Of a DNA stretch of 64,000 nucleotides, positions 36,657 through 48,300 are shown one piece after another; within the stretch, counting starts at the first letter, position 1, and every line of letters begins with the position of its first letter. The DNA is from Angiostrongylus vasorum (Eukaryota > Nematoda > Chromadorea > Rhabditida > Metastrongylidae): positions 806,001 through 870,000 of the forward strand of contig JADANN010000335.1 in NCBI GenBank assembly GCA_018806985.1, in the 5' to 3' direction. A program made the translations under genes and the position numbers. The notes below the pieces were generated by a model that did no database searches, was not told where the DNA came from, and saw nothing but the letters and a program-made list of their open reading frames with translations.

Positions 36657-36694
<38 letters not shown>
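36657..36694. repeat. AT dinucleotide tract
   Basis: About 38 bp of (AT)n, 32 bp before a family-B repeat. Confidence 0.95.
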
Positions 36695-36698
<4 letters not shown>

Positions 36699-36725
36699 TA
36701 ATGTATACAGATATATTATGTATAT

Positions 36726-37092
36726 AGAGTGCGGATAGCACAACGGTAGTGATGCCCGTCATTACGAGCATGGTGCTAGCTCAATTCTGCTCTGGGCCAA
36801 CCAAGCCTCTCATCCCTCCGAGCGGGTAAATTGGTACCGGGCTTATCTGGGAAAAAAATCTCTCTCTGCAATCCAGGTGGGAGCGCTCCAGCCCGTAAAT
36901 CTCAGGATTCCAGGGAGAATTGCTCGCCCAGCATTCCACGACATTCAAGATGAGATGGAAATCCTCAAGCAGCAACCGAAGCCACAGGTAATGTTGGAAG
37001 ATCTTCGTGGACAATGGGTACGAGGAAACGAATTGAATCTAAGAAGTGCTGGGATCCGCACGGTAGCTGTAAATTCGGGTCAAATAAAATAA
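36726..37092 (+). repeat. Family B SINE-like repeat, full length
   Basis: GTGCGGATAGCACAACGGTA head, TCCGAGCGGGTAAATTGG core, AAATTCGGGTCAAATAAAAT tail. It begins 32 bp after an AT tract. Confidence 0.7.
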
Positions 37093-37112
37093 AAAAAAAT
37101 TGAAAAAAAGCT

Positions 37113-37385
37113 CTGAAGCTCTCGGCGTTAACCAATCCCTAAGGGATGTGCTATACATTTGACTTCATTAAGCATCGTTTGGAAGTGAATGAATGCACAT
37201 ATGGCCTTTACAACAACTCGCGGTGGCCTTCCGATGCATCGAGCCAGTGTTGCTATCCTCCAAGACAAGTCTGGTACCAATTTGCCGAGCCTGGATGGAT
37301 GGAAGGTTTGGTGGGCCATGGGCGCGGAGATCGATTCCACGTGTGTGTCACGGTGGCGCCTCCAACCACTGCGCCACACGCGCCC
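37113..37385 (-). repeat. Family A SINE-like repeat, full length
   Basis: Minus copy AAGCTCTCGGCGTTAACCA to ACTGCGCCACACGCGCC. It follows a family-B copy (36726-37092) directly. Confidence 0.7.
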
Positions 37386-37734
37386 TCTTAAAAAATTACG
37401 TGTATATATACGTGATTTTCATGTGATTTTCATGATGTTATCTCAGTTTAGTTGTATCTCAGATTAAAATCTTTAAGGAAATTCTGAAAACCGTGTTTTT
37501 TTTAGAAAGTGTACGCAAGTGCGAGAATAGTAAACATTGTTTATGCACTCGTAGACACCACGGTGTAATGTCGGACGAAGTTCCGCTCTTTCATCGCTTC
37601 GCTGTTTGAAATACGACCCCACCCTCATGGGAAAAATAAGTGAGAAGAATAAGTGAAGGAGGGACAATTTCTGAACTCGGAGAGAATCAAAATTTTGTCT
37701 TAATAGGATGACAGTAGTTATACTTTATTTTATT

Positions 37735-38098
37735 ATTTATTTTATACGACCCGTCTTCACATCTACTCTGCGGATTTCAGCACTTCTCACATTCGATTCG
37801 TTTCCTCGCATCCATCATCCACTAACGTTTCTCAGCTTTTCCGTGTGCCTCCGACTGCTGCTTGAGGACTTTCATTTTATTTTTAATGTAGTAGTATGCT
37901 GGTCGATTCGACTTTCTCGTGAGTCTTGAAATAGTCGGGCTAGAGCGTTCCCGATTGGATTGCACAGAGTGATTTCTTGCCGGTTACGTCCGTTGCCAAT
38001 CTATCGACCCCGAGGGATGAGAGGCTTAGTAAGCATGGGGCTGAATCGAACCAGTACCATGCTCGTAATGATCGACATCGCTACTTTATGTGTGGTTA
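37735..38098 (-). repeat. Family B SINE-like repeat, full length
   Basis: Minus copy from TATTTTATACGACCCGTCTT to GCTCGTAATGATCGACATCG and the worn A box. Confidence 0.68.
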
Positions 38099-40849
38099 GC
38101 AATAATCAGTGGATTCTAAAAGCTTTTACATAAATTATTAAAGACAGCTGTGTTATGAGACGTCTTTGCTTAAAGTCGCTTAAACACTTTCGTTCAAACA
38201 TGAGTGTTCTCTCAAATCTGTTACCACACTTGAATCAACTGTTACCTCAAAGACATTTCTCACCATTACTACTTTGTCATTGTTTTGCCTAGAAATCAGT
38301 AAGGTAATGAAATACGTTATGGCCCATTTTCGACTTATTTTATTAGGATGGTACGTGGTTTTCTTGTTTTCATACTGTGGGTGCCATTTAAAGTCTGAAT
38401 AGGATCGATTCACTTAAAATGCAGTCATTCGAAGAAATATTCAACGCAGTTGTAAATCTTTACACTTAGAACTCCAATACGATTAGGTTGTTTCTTGAGC
38501 TACAGGTCATCAGGGCAAAATTAGGATGCTTGCAGCTGCTTTTGTCCAATGAAAAGTTTCCATGATCTCGATCATTTCGGTTGGTTTTATGGATTCTAAC
38601 GCTTAATTCAGTATTATAAAAAGAGATGATAATTTTCATAGATCACAGATCGAATAGACAGTAGATAGACCAATTAATTCTGCCGTGAACGAAGCGCTGA
38701 GATTACAGTGGTTCTTCTCTTAACGTATCAGTGACCCTGACTGGATGCACTTAGCCACTACCACCAAATTATCTGGTGGTAAGCGGTGTAGTTCAAACTT
38801 GAATTGAATTTTCTGCTTAATTCTATGAAAATTGAGAACAAAGATTTCGGGTAGAATGGCAAGATCGACCTTTCCCTCTAATGGTTGAACCCAAAAAAGC
38901 CTTTCAACCAGCTAAATATTTGTCACATAGAACTTGTACTCCAATCCACGCAATCCTTGAACACGACGAGCTCTCCAAGAATCCGAGCAAGTATTGGTTT
39001 TCAACGAGTACAGGTTGGGTGAGTCATTCATGAAACTGTGTTCAGCAAGGCATCCCCACCGTAGAAAAGCAGTATTTGGCGTCATTACCCTTCCTCAGAA
39101 ACTCTATTCTTGTTGTTTGCTTCCCGTCTAGTGTGGTTGACAATACATATTTACCGGTAAAAAAGGATCTTCTAGTACTTATTGAATTACGTTTTGTGAT
39201 AATGCGTGTATTAGTGGAATACCGAAAAATCCGACTAGTTGTGTTGGAACCGGTTTCTTGGTGGATCTGCCGAATTTGGAACAAATCTGACAATTCGGTC
39301 AGTAGAATGCCTTTAAAATATTTTATTTGTGCTTTTTTATTCCAACTTTTCTAAATGTCATGTTTTTCCTCCAATTTTTTCTTTAATTGTGTTACATGAA
39401 CTTTTTGCTTTCGAATGTCTTGACGGTATCGTCATCAAGAGAGGCGCATTTACCCGAACCCAATGTCTATCGCAAAGCGAAAATTTTCTACGGTGAAGTC
39501 GGGTTGAGTGGAGTCAACGGAAACACCGCATAATGAAGTAATTTCGCCCGGCGATGGACCTTTTACCTAACATATCTAGCAGTTTTAATGGGGTACCCAT
39601 TGAAAACACGACCCCAAGTAGTAGATAGGTGGATAAACCAACTAACCAATAGCGAGCACATGCTTGGGTTGAAACGCCGATTAATCAACAGGATTAAAAC
39701 CCTTTCTTGTAAGAGCGCATCTCTACTTCTATCCGAAAAAGACAAGCTACCGTTGAATGTATTTAGCTTTCTTACGGATCTGTTGAACACTCCATGGGCA
39801 TCCTTCTATCATAAACAGCATAAAGCACCACATACAGGAAAGTTTGACATTAGCACTTCTTGCATTCGATCCGTTTCTTTGCATTCATCATCCTCAAAAG
39901 TCTCTATACGCACGCGACGACGTAACCTCTGGAGTAGTTTTCAGTGGAAACTATTAGAATCTACAAGCTTTTGCGTACAAGGATATGGTTTGTTTTTGCT
40001 ATCGCTATGAAATTCTGATTTTCTGGAATCCATGACACATATTTCATCCGTTTCCTTGGATCAAGGCTTATATTTGGAGAGCAAAAGCAAATAAAGAAGA
40101 ACAAGTTTTGTCCACTATGACATGATGGCTCCTCCAAACGTATCGTTGGTATTTCCAGTAGCCGTTCCTCCGTTTCAAATCCTAAAAACTTAAAGTTCAC
40201 TCTCAATTTTCTGGAAGTTCTAGTTCTAATCATGGTTAACTTTAAAACACCATGTGTAAAAAGCAAGTATTCACGACCGACTTTTTAAATTGATGCACCA
40301 GAGGAAATTATCTTCTATGAATCTACAAGGTTATGTACTCCTGTAGTATTCTAGTGATCGAAAAAACTTTTGCCACTTATCGAAAAACCAGCTTCGTCGC
40401 GAGAGGGTTAGACATCGATTTTCTCAGCCATACTGTGGTAGGCGTTTTTAGGGGTTTCCCATGTCTCCACGGGAGGCATTACCTATTGTGAATTTCAGGG
40501 AACGAGCTGATCCCAGAGTGGTCTGGTGCAAATTCCCCTCACTGGGAGAGATGGAGGACCTGGTAGGTCCGGCACAAGGTCATACCGCCCGTGCCCGCGC
40601 TTTTAACAACAAATAAACTTCCATAGATACATGAATAGTTTGTCTTCTCAGTTTGATGAATTATGCAGGATCCTACATTATATCTACTTGAGTGTTGGTT
40701 TGCTAACCGAGCAAGGTTTTCTTTCTTAAGAGTTTCGAGACAGCCATATTAAAGCTTTCGCTGTCCCAAGTCGCTCACCACTGTAAATGGAAAGGATAGT
40801 TACAATATTACGACGAAGTTGTTGCTATGATAAAGAGGGTTTCCCGCGT
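38099..40849. other. Stretch with unassigned frames
   Basis: A plus frame of 140 codons (39588-40010; DRWINQLTNSEHMLGLKRRL, then LLLSEKDKLPLNVFSFLTDL) looks protein-like in its first half, but its second half is a mirrored family-B fragment. Minus 39293-39042 and plus 39076-39354 overlap. No family named. Confidence 0.4.
39840..39960 (-). repeat. Family B repeat fragment
   Basis: Minus: GCACTTCTTGCATTCGATCC, TTCTTTGCATTCATCATCC, i.e. the GAGGAAACGAATTGA segment mirrored. Confidence 0.45.
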
Positions 40850-41600
40850 TGTTTCACAATTAAGTGGTCCTACGAACGTAAATTTTAGACTGCTTTCTAG
40901 AAATTCTGATGGGAAGATGAATACCTTCGTCGCGATTCCCACTACCGGTTTTCTATTAATCTCGGCAATGATCAAATAATTTTCTATATTTCTGTTGAGC
41001 AAACACGAGGTGATACTTTATTCCTTACCGGTACAGCTGACCTTTCGGAGGATTTCGCTTTTTTCAGAACCCGAAAAGGTCTAGTAAACTGTACTCTAAC
41101 CAGCCGAGCACCTCCATAACCAAACAGAGGAGATAGAAAACCAAGATTTCGATGGCATTGAAAAAAAAACATGTTCGTACACTCACGGCTTTCTTTGAGT
41201 CTTCCACTGAATATGTCACGTGGAGACCTGCGGCACAGAGTTAGTAGGGATGACTAATGAGCCTCTCTAACATTGAAATATCAGCCTTAATAACCGTGTG
41301 AGATCACGCATGATTACGCGGCATTCCTCCGTTCAGTTCATTTTCGTATTCTTCGAATTTATCTAGAATGCTTCCTGAGTTTTGCATGCTGAAGTTTTCG
41401 ATTTTTGTGAGCGAACTTCCACTTTGAAATCCTCCCAGTTATCCCTCTGTCCTTTGTGGCGCCCAGTGGAGTATTTGGTCTAGCTTTAAGTTTACCGACT
41501 AGTTGTTTTTTTATACGGGTGCAGAGCGGTCCACCCACTTCGTCAATCTATTCAATCAAACACCGACTTTCGTCGCATTTGAACATTCAGGAACATCGTC
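40850..41600 (-). mobile_element. Old Penelope-like element remnant
   Basis: About 40935 has the PLE tail (GGTTTTCTATTAATCTCGGC). 41033-41080 is a decayed hammerhead region (minus: CUGAAAA, then GAAAGGUCAGCUG). 41360-41580 resembles the 3' coding of the other PLEs (TTGAAATCCTCCC, GCCCAGTGGAGTATTTGG, TTTTTTATACGGG). No usable frame remains. It lies just upstream of the first visible sqrd exon. Confidence 0.55.
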
Positions 41601-41719
41601 TCGGGCACACCGAGACGATAAAGCGTTGAGGAAGCGAATAATAGTTAGTTGAAATCTTAATGTCATGAAAAAATAATACAAATGCTGTTAATGTCTTCGC
41701 ATACACTTGTTTGAAAGGC

Positions 41720-42185
41720 TATTCAAAACACAATTATGGTGAGATATCTAAAATATTCCAGACCACTGGTGTCAACGGTGGGATCGAAGCCGGTGTTAGT
41801 CTTTCGTGTTATATTTCACATGATACCCTGTGTCATGAAAAAAGAATAGACAGCAAATAAAAAGTCACTACATTTTGATTTATGGTATAGTTTCAGCTTA
41901 ACTTGGTTCAATGCCGATTTGTACTCTCCAGATTAATCCCGTTGACGGGTGATTTCTGATAGCATCTATTCGTTAAGGCACGTCTGAGAGAAAGGAAAAA
42001 CAAAGGACGCGCATGGTGCGGTGGTGAGCACGCTGGCCTCCGGAAAGGATATTAGCGAGTTCGATACCCACTGGGGACAAGTGCGGCCCAGAGTTTTGCA
42101 AATATCTCAGTATCATTGTGGTTATATTTGACATCACATTCTGTCATGAAAAGGAATAGGCCATAAATAAAAAGTAACTATATTC
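41720..42185 (+). repeat. Family C repeats just upstream of the first visible sqrd exon
   Basis: 41720-41870 is a shortened copy with both family-C ends. 41880-42185 is a longer plus copy (CCCGTTGACGGGTGATTTC, GCATGGTGCGGTGGTGAGC, TTTTGCAAATATCTCAGTAT, TAAATAAAAAGTAACTA). It ends about 38 bp before the splice acceptor at 42222. Confidence 0.62.
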
Positions 42186-42222
42186 ATAACACAGTTGTTT
42201 GTAGGAATAGTTACAATTTTAG

Positions 42223-42335
42223 GCAAACATTTTCGATTGCTGGTGGTTGGCGGCGGTGCTGCCGGTATGGGTGCCAGCCATAAGTTTGCCAGAGTACTCC
42301 CGAAATATAGCGTCGGAGTCGTGGAACCGAATGAG
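42223..42335 (+). CDS. sqrd: sqrd exon with FAD-binding GGGAAG loop
   Basis: The acceptor is ACAATTTTAG before 42223 and the donor GTTTGTCG follows 42335. The first two bases (GC) complete a codon begun in an unseen upstream exon. The product reads [18 protein letters not shown] and on to VGVVEPNE, the first beta-alpha-beta unit of the FAD fold. It ends in phase 0 after GAG. A family-C repeat ends only about 38 bp upstream of this exon. Confidence 0.88.
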
Positions 42336-45300
42336 GTTTGTCGTCACTTAGTGGCTTTTTTTTTCACAATGACTACTTCTAGCTTCTTAGATTTGGAGTC
42401 ACAGGTTGTTTGGTCGCCCTTTTTACGCTTTTACATTGTTTTTTTATGGTTGCTTAGTAATATGGTATAGTACCTATTCCTCATTAATTCATCTTAAAGT
42501 GGCTATCTTTACCGCACTTTAGTTTTTCCGTATAGCATGTATGTGCTGACTGTTCGGTTTCTACACTGCTTCGTTTATGGTGTTAGCTTATTGCTTTGCT
42601 CGACGTTATCTTCTAAAAATCGAAATATCTATCTGTGACTTATGACGTCATTTACCGCGGATTTTCCTCACATAATTGACCCAGAACCCTTAAGTCACGA
42701 GGCTATATGGCGCGTACCTAGATTACGGGTAGAGTGTTAATCAAGGTTCGAAAACGACCATTTAGTTACCTTAAGACATGAGTTTCCACAGGGTCGACAC
42801 TCTTTCACGGCTGAGTCGGGTTCACTTATACATTCGTCAGTACATATGCTTACCTGGATACTTGGACTACACATTTTACAAGTAATGTAAACCGTAGAAA
42901 TTTTATCATTCATTTTTTTCTCTCTTGTCTGGAGCGTCATCTAAGGTGGTGGTTTGCATCGGGTATGGTAACACTTAGAAGTACTATTCCATGATCTATA
43001 AAGGGTTTGCAGTTGTGAACAGCCGATTTCTATTAGCTACAACCATGTCCACCTAATGTGTAAGTAGGGTATGCTTTCATCCTTTTAGGTCTCTCTATTA
43101 TTCTTCTCTTTTGATACATAATGATAAATATTCTTCTTTTCTTCTTGTCGTCAACGCTTTTCATTACGTGACCGCTCTATCTATGCTTTGTTCTCGATTT
43201 GTATTCGCAGGTGCGAGATTGTTTTCCAGGCTGTTGATTACGTAGCCCTGTTTCCTCATCGGAACTGTTTATGTTTTCAAAGACATCGTTCAAGCGCTTT
43301 GCTGGAATTGCTCTCTTATTTGACATTGAAATTTCGATCCATTTTTCTGCTGACTCACAAAACCCCGAGAGGTTGGTTGAATAGGAGGTCACGCAAGTAG
43401 TTTTGTGCACTTTAGTTGATCAGTAGCTTTTCGGACACGCTTTATCGCATCCCTATGCAACTCTTAAAAATCTTGATCAATACCGGCTTTGACAATCTTC
43501 GTCGTTTACTCGCTGATATCAAACTATGACGAAGAAGTCGAAGCGTTCTATATGGACTTGGAGAAGTTCTACAGAGAAGACCATACATTCTTCAAGGTTA
43601 TCACTGGAGATTTCAACGCCAAGATTCGACCAAGAGGAACGTCTGAAGAACGTCACATTGGGACCCACGGATTAGAATGGAACGAACAGGGTGAGCGGCT
43701 CTCTGAGTTTATCACGACGACCATGACAATCCACGGTAACTCACAATTCCAGAAGCCCCACCCTCAACGCTGAACGTGGGAGTCTCCCATTGGAGAGCAC
43801 CATAACGAAATAGACCACATCATAGTAAATAGAAGGTTATGTCTAACCGATGTTGTTGTTTTCTCAAAATTCTAAATTGGATCAGACCACTGTCTCTTTC
43901 GTGCAAAATTCTATTTCTCGCGGAAAGGAGAAAAAGCCGCTAAATTCAAAAACCGAAGTCCCACAACCACCATAAACTGGGACTTACTCAATTTATTAGT
44001 CGGATGTTGGGAAGATGCCGTTGCCTATAACATCGACGAAGAATACGATCGGCTCATTCAACATCTTCACGTTAGCGCTATGAAAGCTGAAAGTTCGAAA
44101 GTCACCAAGAGACTTCTGTCTCTAGAAACACTCGAGCTGCTACGCCAGCATGGACTCGCACGAGATGCAGGCAACCGCGAACTAAAGTCCGAACTTGCAA
44201 AACAATGCAGACAGGCGATAAAAGAAGATCTGAAAGAGAAAAGAGCAGCAGTAATGTTCGAAGCTGCAGAGGTTGGGAAAAGCATTCGCAAAGCCCACCG
44301 AAGCTTCGCCAATTACAGGACCAAGATGATTGAACTCCGACGCCCGGACGGAACAGTTACAGCGTCCAGAAAGGCAATGGAGAAAACCATTCACGAATAC
44401 TACTCGGATCTCTTCGATAGCTACGTCCACTTTCCGTCATATGAAATAAAAGGAGGATGGATATGTTGTGCCACCGGTTCTCCCTTCCGAAATCCGACAT
44501 GCCATTTCGTCGGTGAAAAATCGAACAGCAGCAGGATTGAACAGGATAAGACCAGAACACCTGAAGAACCTTCCACCAGTACTCGTAAACAGACTGGCTC
44601 GGCTCACACGTTACCTGTCTAAATGCAAGGTCCCGAATCAGTGGAAGACCTGCAAGACCGTGCTAATGTTCAAGACCTACACGATGTTGGCAACCATCGC
44701 CCAATCTGCCTGCTCTCTGTTGTCCACAAACTTTTCACTCGAGTCATCCTAAACAGGATTGACAGAACACTGGACGAAGGACAGCCATGTGAGCAAGCAG
44801 GGTTTCGAAAAGGGTTTAGTACGATGGACCACATCCACACGATAACAAAGCTCATTGAAATATCGCGAGAGTACAAAAGACGGCTCTGTCTCACTTTCAT
44901 TGATTTACAGAAAGCCTTTGATTCAAACTCAGTACATAAAGTTCTTCGTGAGCTGTATAAACATTTCACAACCAAGATATCAGCATTCTGCAACGATATT
45001 AACACTGACGCGAAAAGAAGCGTTAGACAAGGCGATACCATCTCGCCAAAATTATTTACTGCCACCCTCCAGAACGTAATGCGAACACTGGAATGGCATA
45101 GTATGGTAGTGAAGGTCGGTGGTCAACAGTTACATCATCTTCGCTTTGTTGATGACATCGTCCTTATAACACCAAAAGAGTAGCCAAGCGGAACGTATGC
45201 TTGGCGATTTGATAAAGCCTGTGGAAAGACTGGTCTTCGACTAAATCTCACAAAAACGATGTTCGTGAGAAACGGATTGGTTTCGTATGCCCCACTCACG

Positions 45301-48300
45301 CTCAACGGAACGAATATCTCCGAATGCTCCAGTTATAGTTATATCTAGGTCGGGAAATCAATATGATGAACGAGTTTGTTGCAGAGCTGAGCAGAAGGAA
45401 ACGAGCGGCTTGGGGAGCTTTCAAGAGCATCGAGGATGTTGTGAAGAGGACAAAGAACACCCGACTCTGTGCCCACCTTTTCGACTCAACGGTGCTTCCT
45501 GCGCTAACGTATGCGTCAGAAACTTGGTCGCTGCGTAAGCAGGATCAAAGATCACTTAGCGTTATCGAACGCGCCGTCGAAAGGACGATGCTGGGAGTTT
45601 CCCGTTTCACACAAGTAAGGGATGGGATCCGAAGCTCCGACCTGTGTCAACGATCAGAAATCAAAGATGCCGTTCTGTACGCCAAATAGTCGAAGATAAG
45701 ATGGGCCGAACACATAATGTATATGAATGACAACCGATGGACAAGAGCCGTTAGTGACTGAATTCCTCAGGATGTCAAACGTACTGCAGGAAGACCACCG
45801 ACCGATGGTCAGAGTTCTTCATGAAGAGCCTAGAAGAAAGATATGATGCTCGACGAGTCTGTAGAGCGAGCAGAAACGAGTGGGGTACCTTTGCACGCGA
45901 CAGGGAAAAATTAAAGATTTACTGGCGCCTGCTCGAGTCACTCGACGATCAACGGCGCTACAGGTGATACAGGTGATGCAACTCTTCTGGATACTTCTTA
46001 TCGTTATTTGCGGTTATTTAGCACGCTGGACATATTTAGGATTTGTTATCTTTATCCAGCGAAGCGGCGCGTGTGGCGCAGTGGTCGGAGGTGCAACACA
46101 CACATGGAATCGCGCCCATGGCCCACCAAGCCTTCCATCGCTCTGAGGACAGTAAATTGGTATCAGACTTATCTGGAAGGATAGCAGCATTGGCTGGATA
46201 CATCGGTAGGCCACCCCGAGTCATTGTAAAGGCCAGATATGCACTCAATCACCTCCAAACGATGCTTGATAAAGTCGAATGCATGGCGCATCCCTCAGAG
46301 ATTGATCAACGCCGAAGGTTTTGTCCCCCTTTCTTATCCTTTTATCTAGCGAAGCATCCATCTGGATGTTTTTTCATACGATGTGTTTTCGTGTGTTCTT
46401 GGCCCATTCAAAGTCCTGCAAATCTTCGCTTGACTAACGTTTTTGAGTACCATGTTTGACACAGTCATACTTTTTCAAAATGATGACGATGTGTGCAGGA
46501 AAACGACGCTTTGCTGGAACTTCTCTATCAACGCGTGTGTCTCTTTCTTTCCAGATAAGCTAGTTCTTTATCTACGAGAGTGTGTTGGTGAGTAGAATTT
46601 GTTTTATGGTGCTGTTTGTGAGGTTGCTTTTGGTACATTAACAGTGAGAGGTCTATGACAGAGCTATATTTTCGTAGCTCTCTGCCAACGGAGCCACAGT
46701 TCGTATGTAGGAGAGATTCATTTTGTGGTCGACCACCGCTCTTAGAATGATATCTTTTCAGCTAACAAGTTTTTCTTCAATCAGAATTTCCAAGATCAAA
46801 TAAGAAACTTACGTCGCCGAAATTTAACTGTGAGATTGTTCCTCTACGACTAACAAATGTCTCATCATTTAGATGGCCTATATCGGTCTTCGGGGGGCGC
46901 GATTAGCTCAGTAGCCAGAGGTGCCCTGTAGTACACATGCGAGTCCTTGGAAAGGATAATCGTGATTCGATCTGGCCTAGGGTCCTGTTTTGCCATCATC
47001 TCAACATCATTGTGGTTGTACAAAACGAGGTCACTGGCCCGACCCCACGCAGGATCTCCAAGCCTTCCATCTTTTCAGAGTCAGAAAATGACTACCAAAC
47101 TTGCCATGGAGGATAAAAGGATAAAGTATAAAGCTCTCGGCGTCGGTCAATCTCTGAGGGATGCGCCATGCATTCGACTTCATTAAGTATCGTTGGAGGT
47201 GATTGAATGCATATCTGGTCTTTACAATGACTCGGTGGCCTACCGATGTATCAAACCAGTGCTACTATCCTCATAGGCAAATCTGGTACCAATTTGCCGA
47301 CCCGGAGGGATGGAAGGCTTGGTGGACCATGGGCGCGGCGATCGATTCCACGTGTGTCGCAGTGGTGCCTCCAACCAACCATGGAGGATATCACCACTAA
47401 ATTGATACATCGGTAGACCACCATAAGTCATTGTATAGGACAGTTATGCATTCACTCATCTTTAACAGTGCTTAATGAAGTCGAATGCATGGTTCATCCC
47501 TTAGGGCTTGATGAAGGCCAAATGATTTACGCTTTGCTCTATATCACGACGTTCGAGCTATTTCTCATTTGTAAGTCGATCAGATGGAATATGATGAAAA
47601 CTAGAGCCTTAAAAACTGCACGATGATCGGTGTCCATGACGAATGTTATTGTGTTTGAGTGCAGAGCAGCGAACGGTCTTCATGGCATGTTCGCTCGATC
47701 CGGTTCTAATGACGTCCTACGCAACCCGAACTGTGATCACCCATCACGGGTTCTCTCACTCTCCGACGCCAAGAGCGACAGCTTCGAGTTTGCGGAGTAC
47801 CGAAACTGGTTTTGGATAATTTGTTATTGCCAGAAGTTTTAACTTAACCTTGTTAAAGTGTTTTCACATCTTTAATACAGAAATTGGGCACTCTTTGGAG
47901 ACCATAGGGAAGTTTTATGGCGACCGCTGCGCTTGCACTAGTTGACCGGCAAGATGATTCAGATTCGGTGTTTTACATCGTTTACATATGGAACTATGGG
48001 GGTGAAAAGTCAGCCGAACGTTCGGTAGTGGAGTGACGTGCAGCGAGTCATTCATACACTAATACTTCGGGCCCTTAAAGTTGTTTCTTCATTAGTGTTT
48101 CTTCCGTGAATTATATTTTAATGGATACTTCGTTTCTGCTGAAAGAATCCAGTCCACTAGCTGAGAAATACGTCAAAGAATATTCATGGTCGCTTCCAAG
48201 AAATAAGCTCCATATATGCTCCGAAAGAGCCAGAGTTAATGCCTTCAGTGGGCTTGAAGAGCTGCATGAAAGACTTGATTTTCTTCGTGGACGTTGAGCT

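Noticed and set aside
44670..45065. 131-aa minus open frame
   Set aside because: Antisense shadow of the LINE reverse transcriptase.
46893..46970. tRNA gene (GATTAGCTCAGTAG and a GATTCGATC box)
   Set aside because: Arms do not pair as a cloverleaf and the 3' side is a family-C tail; it is a tRNA-derived repeat.
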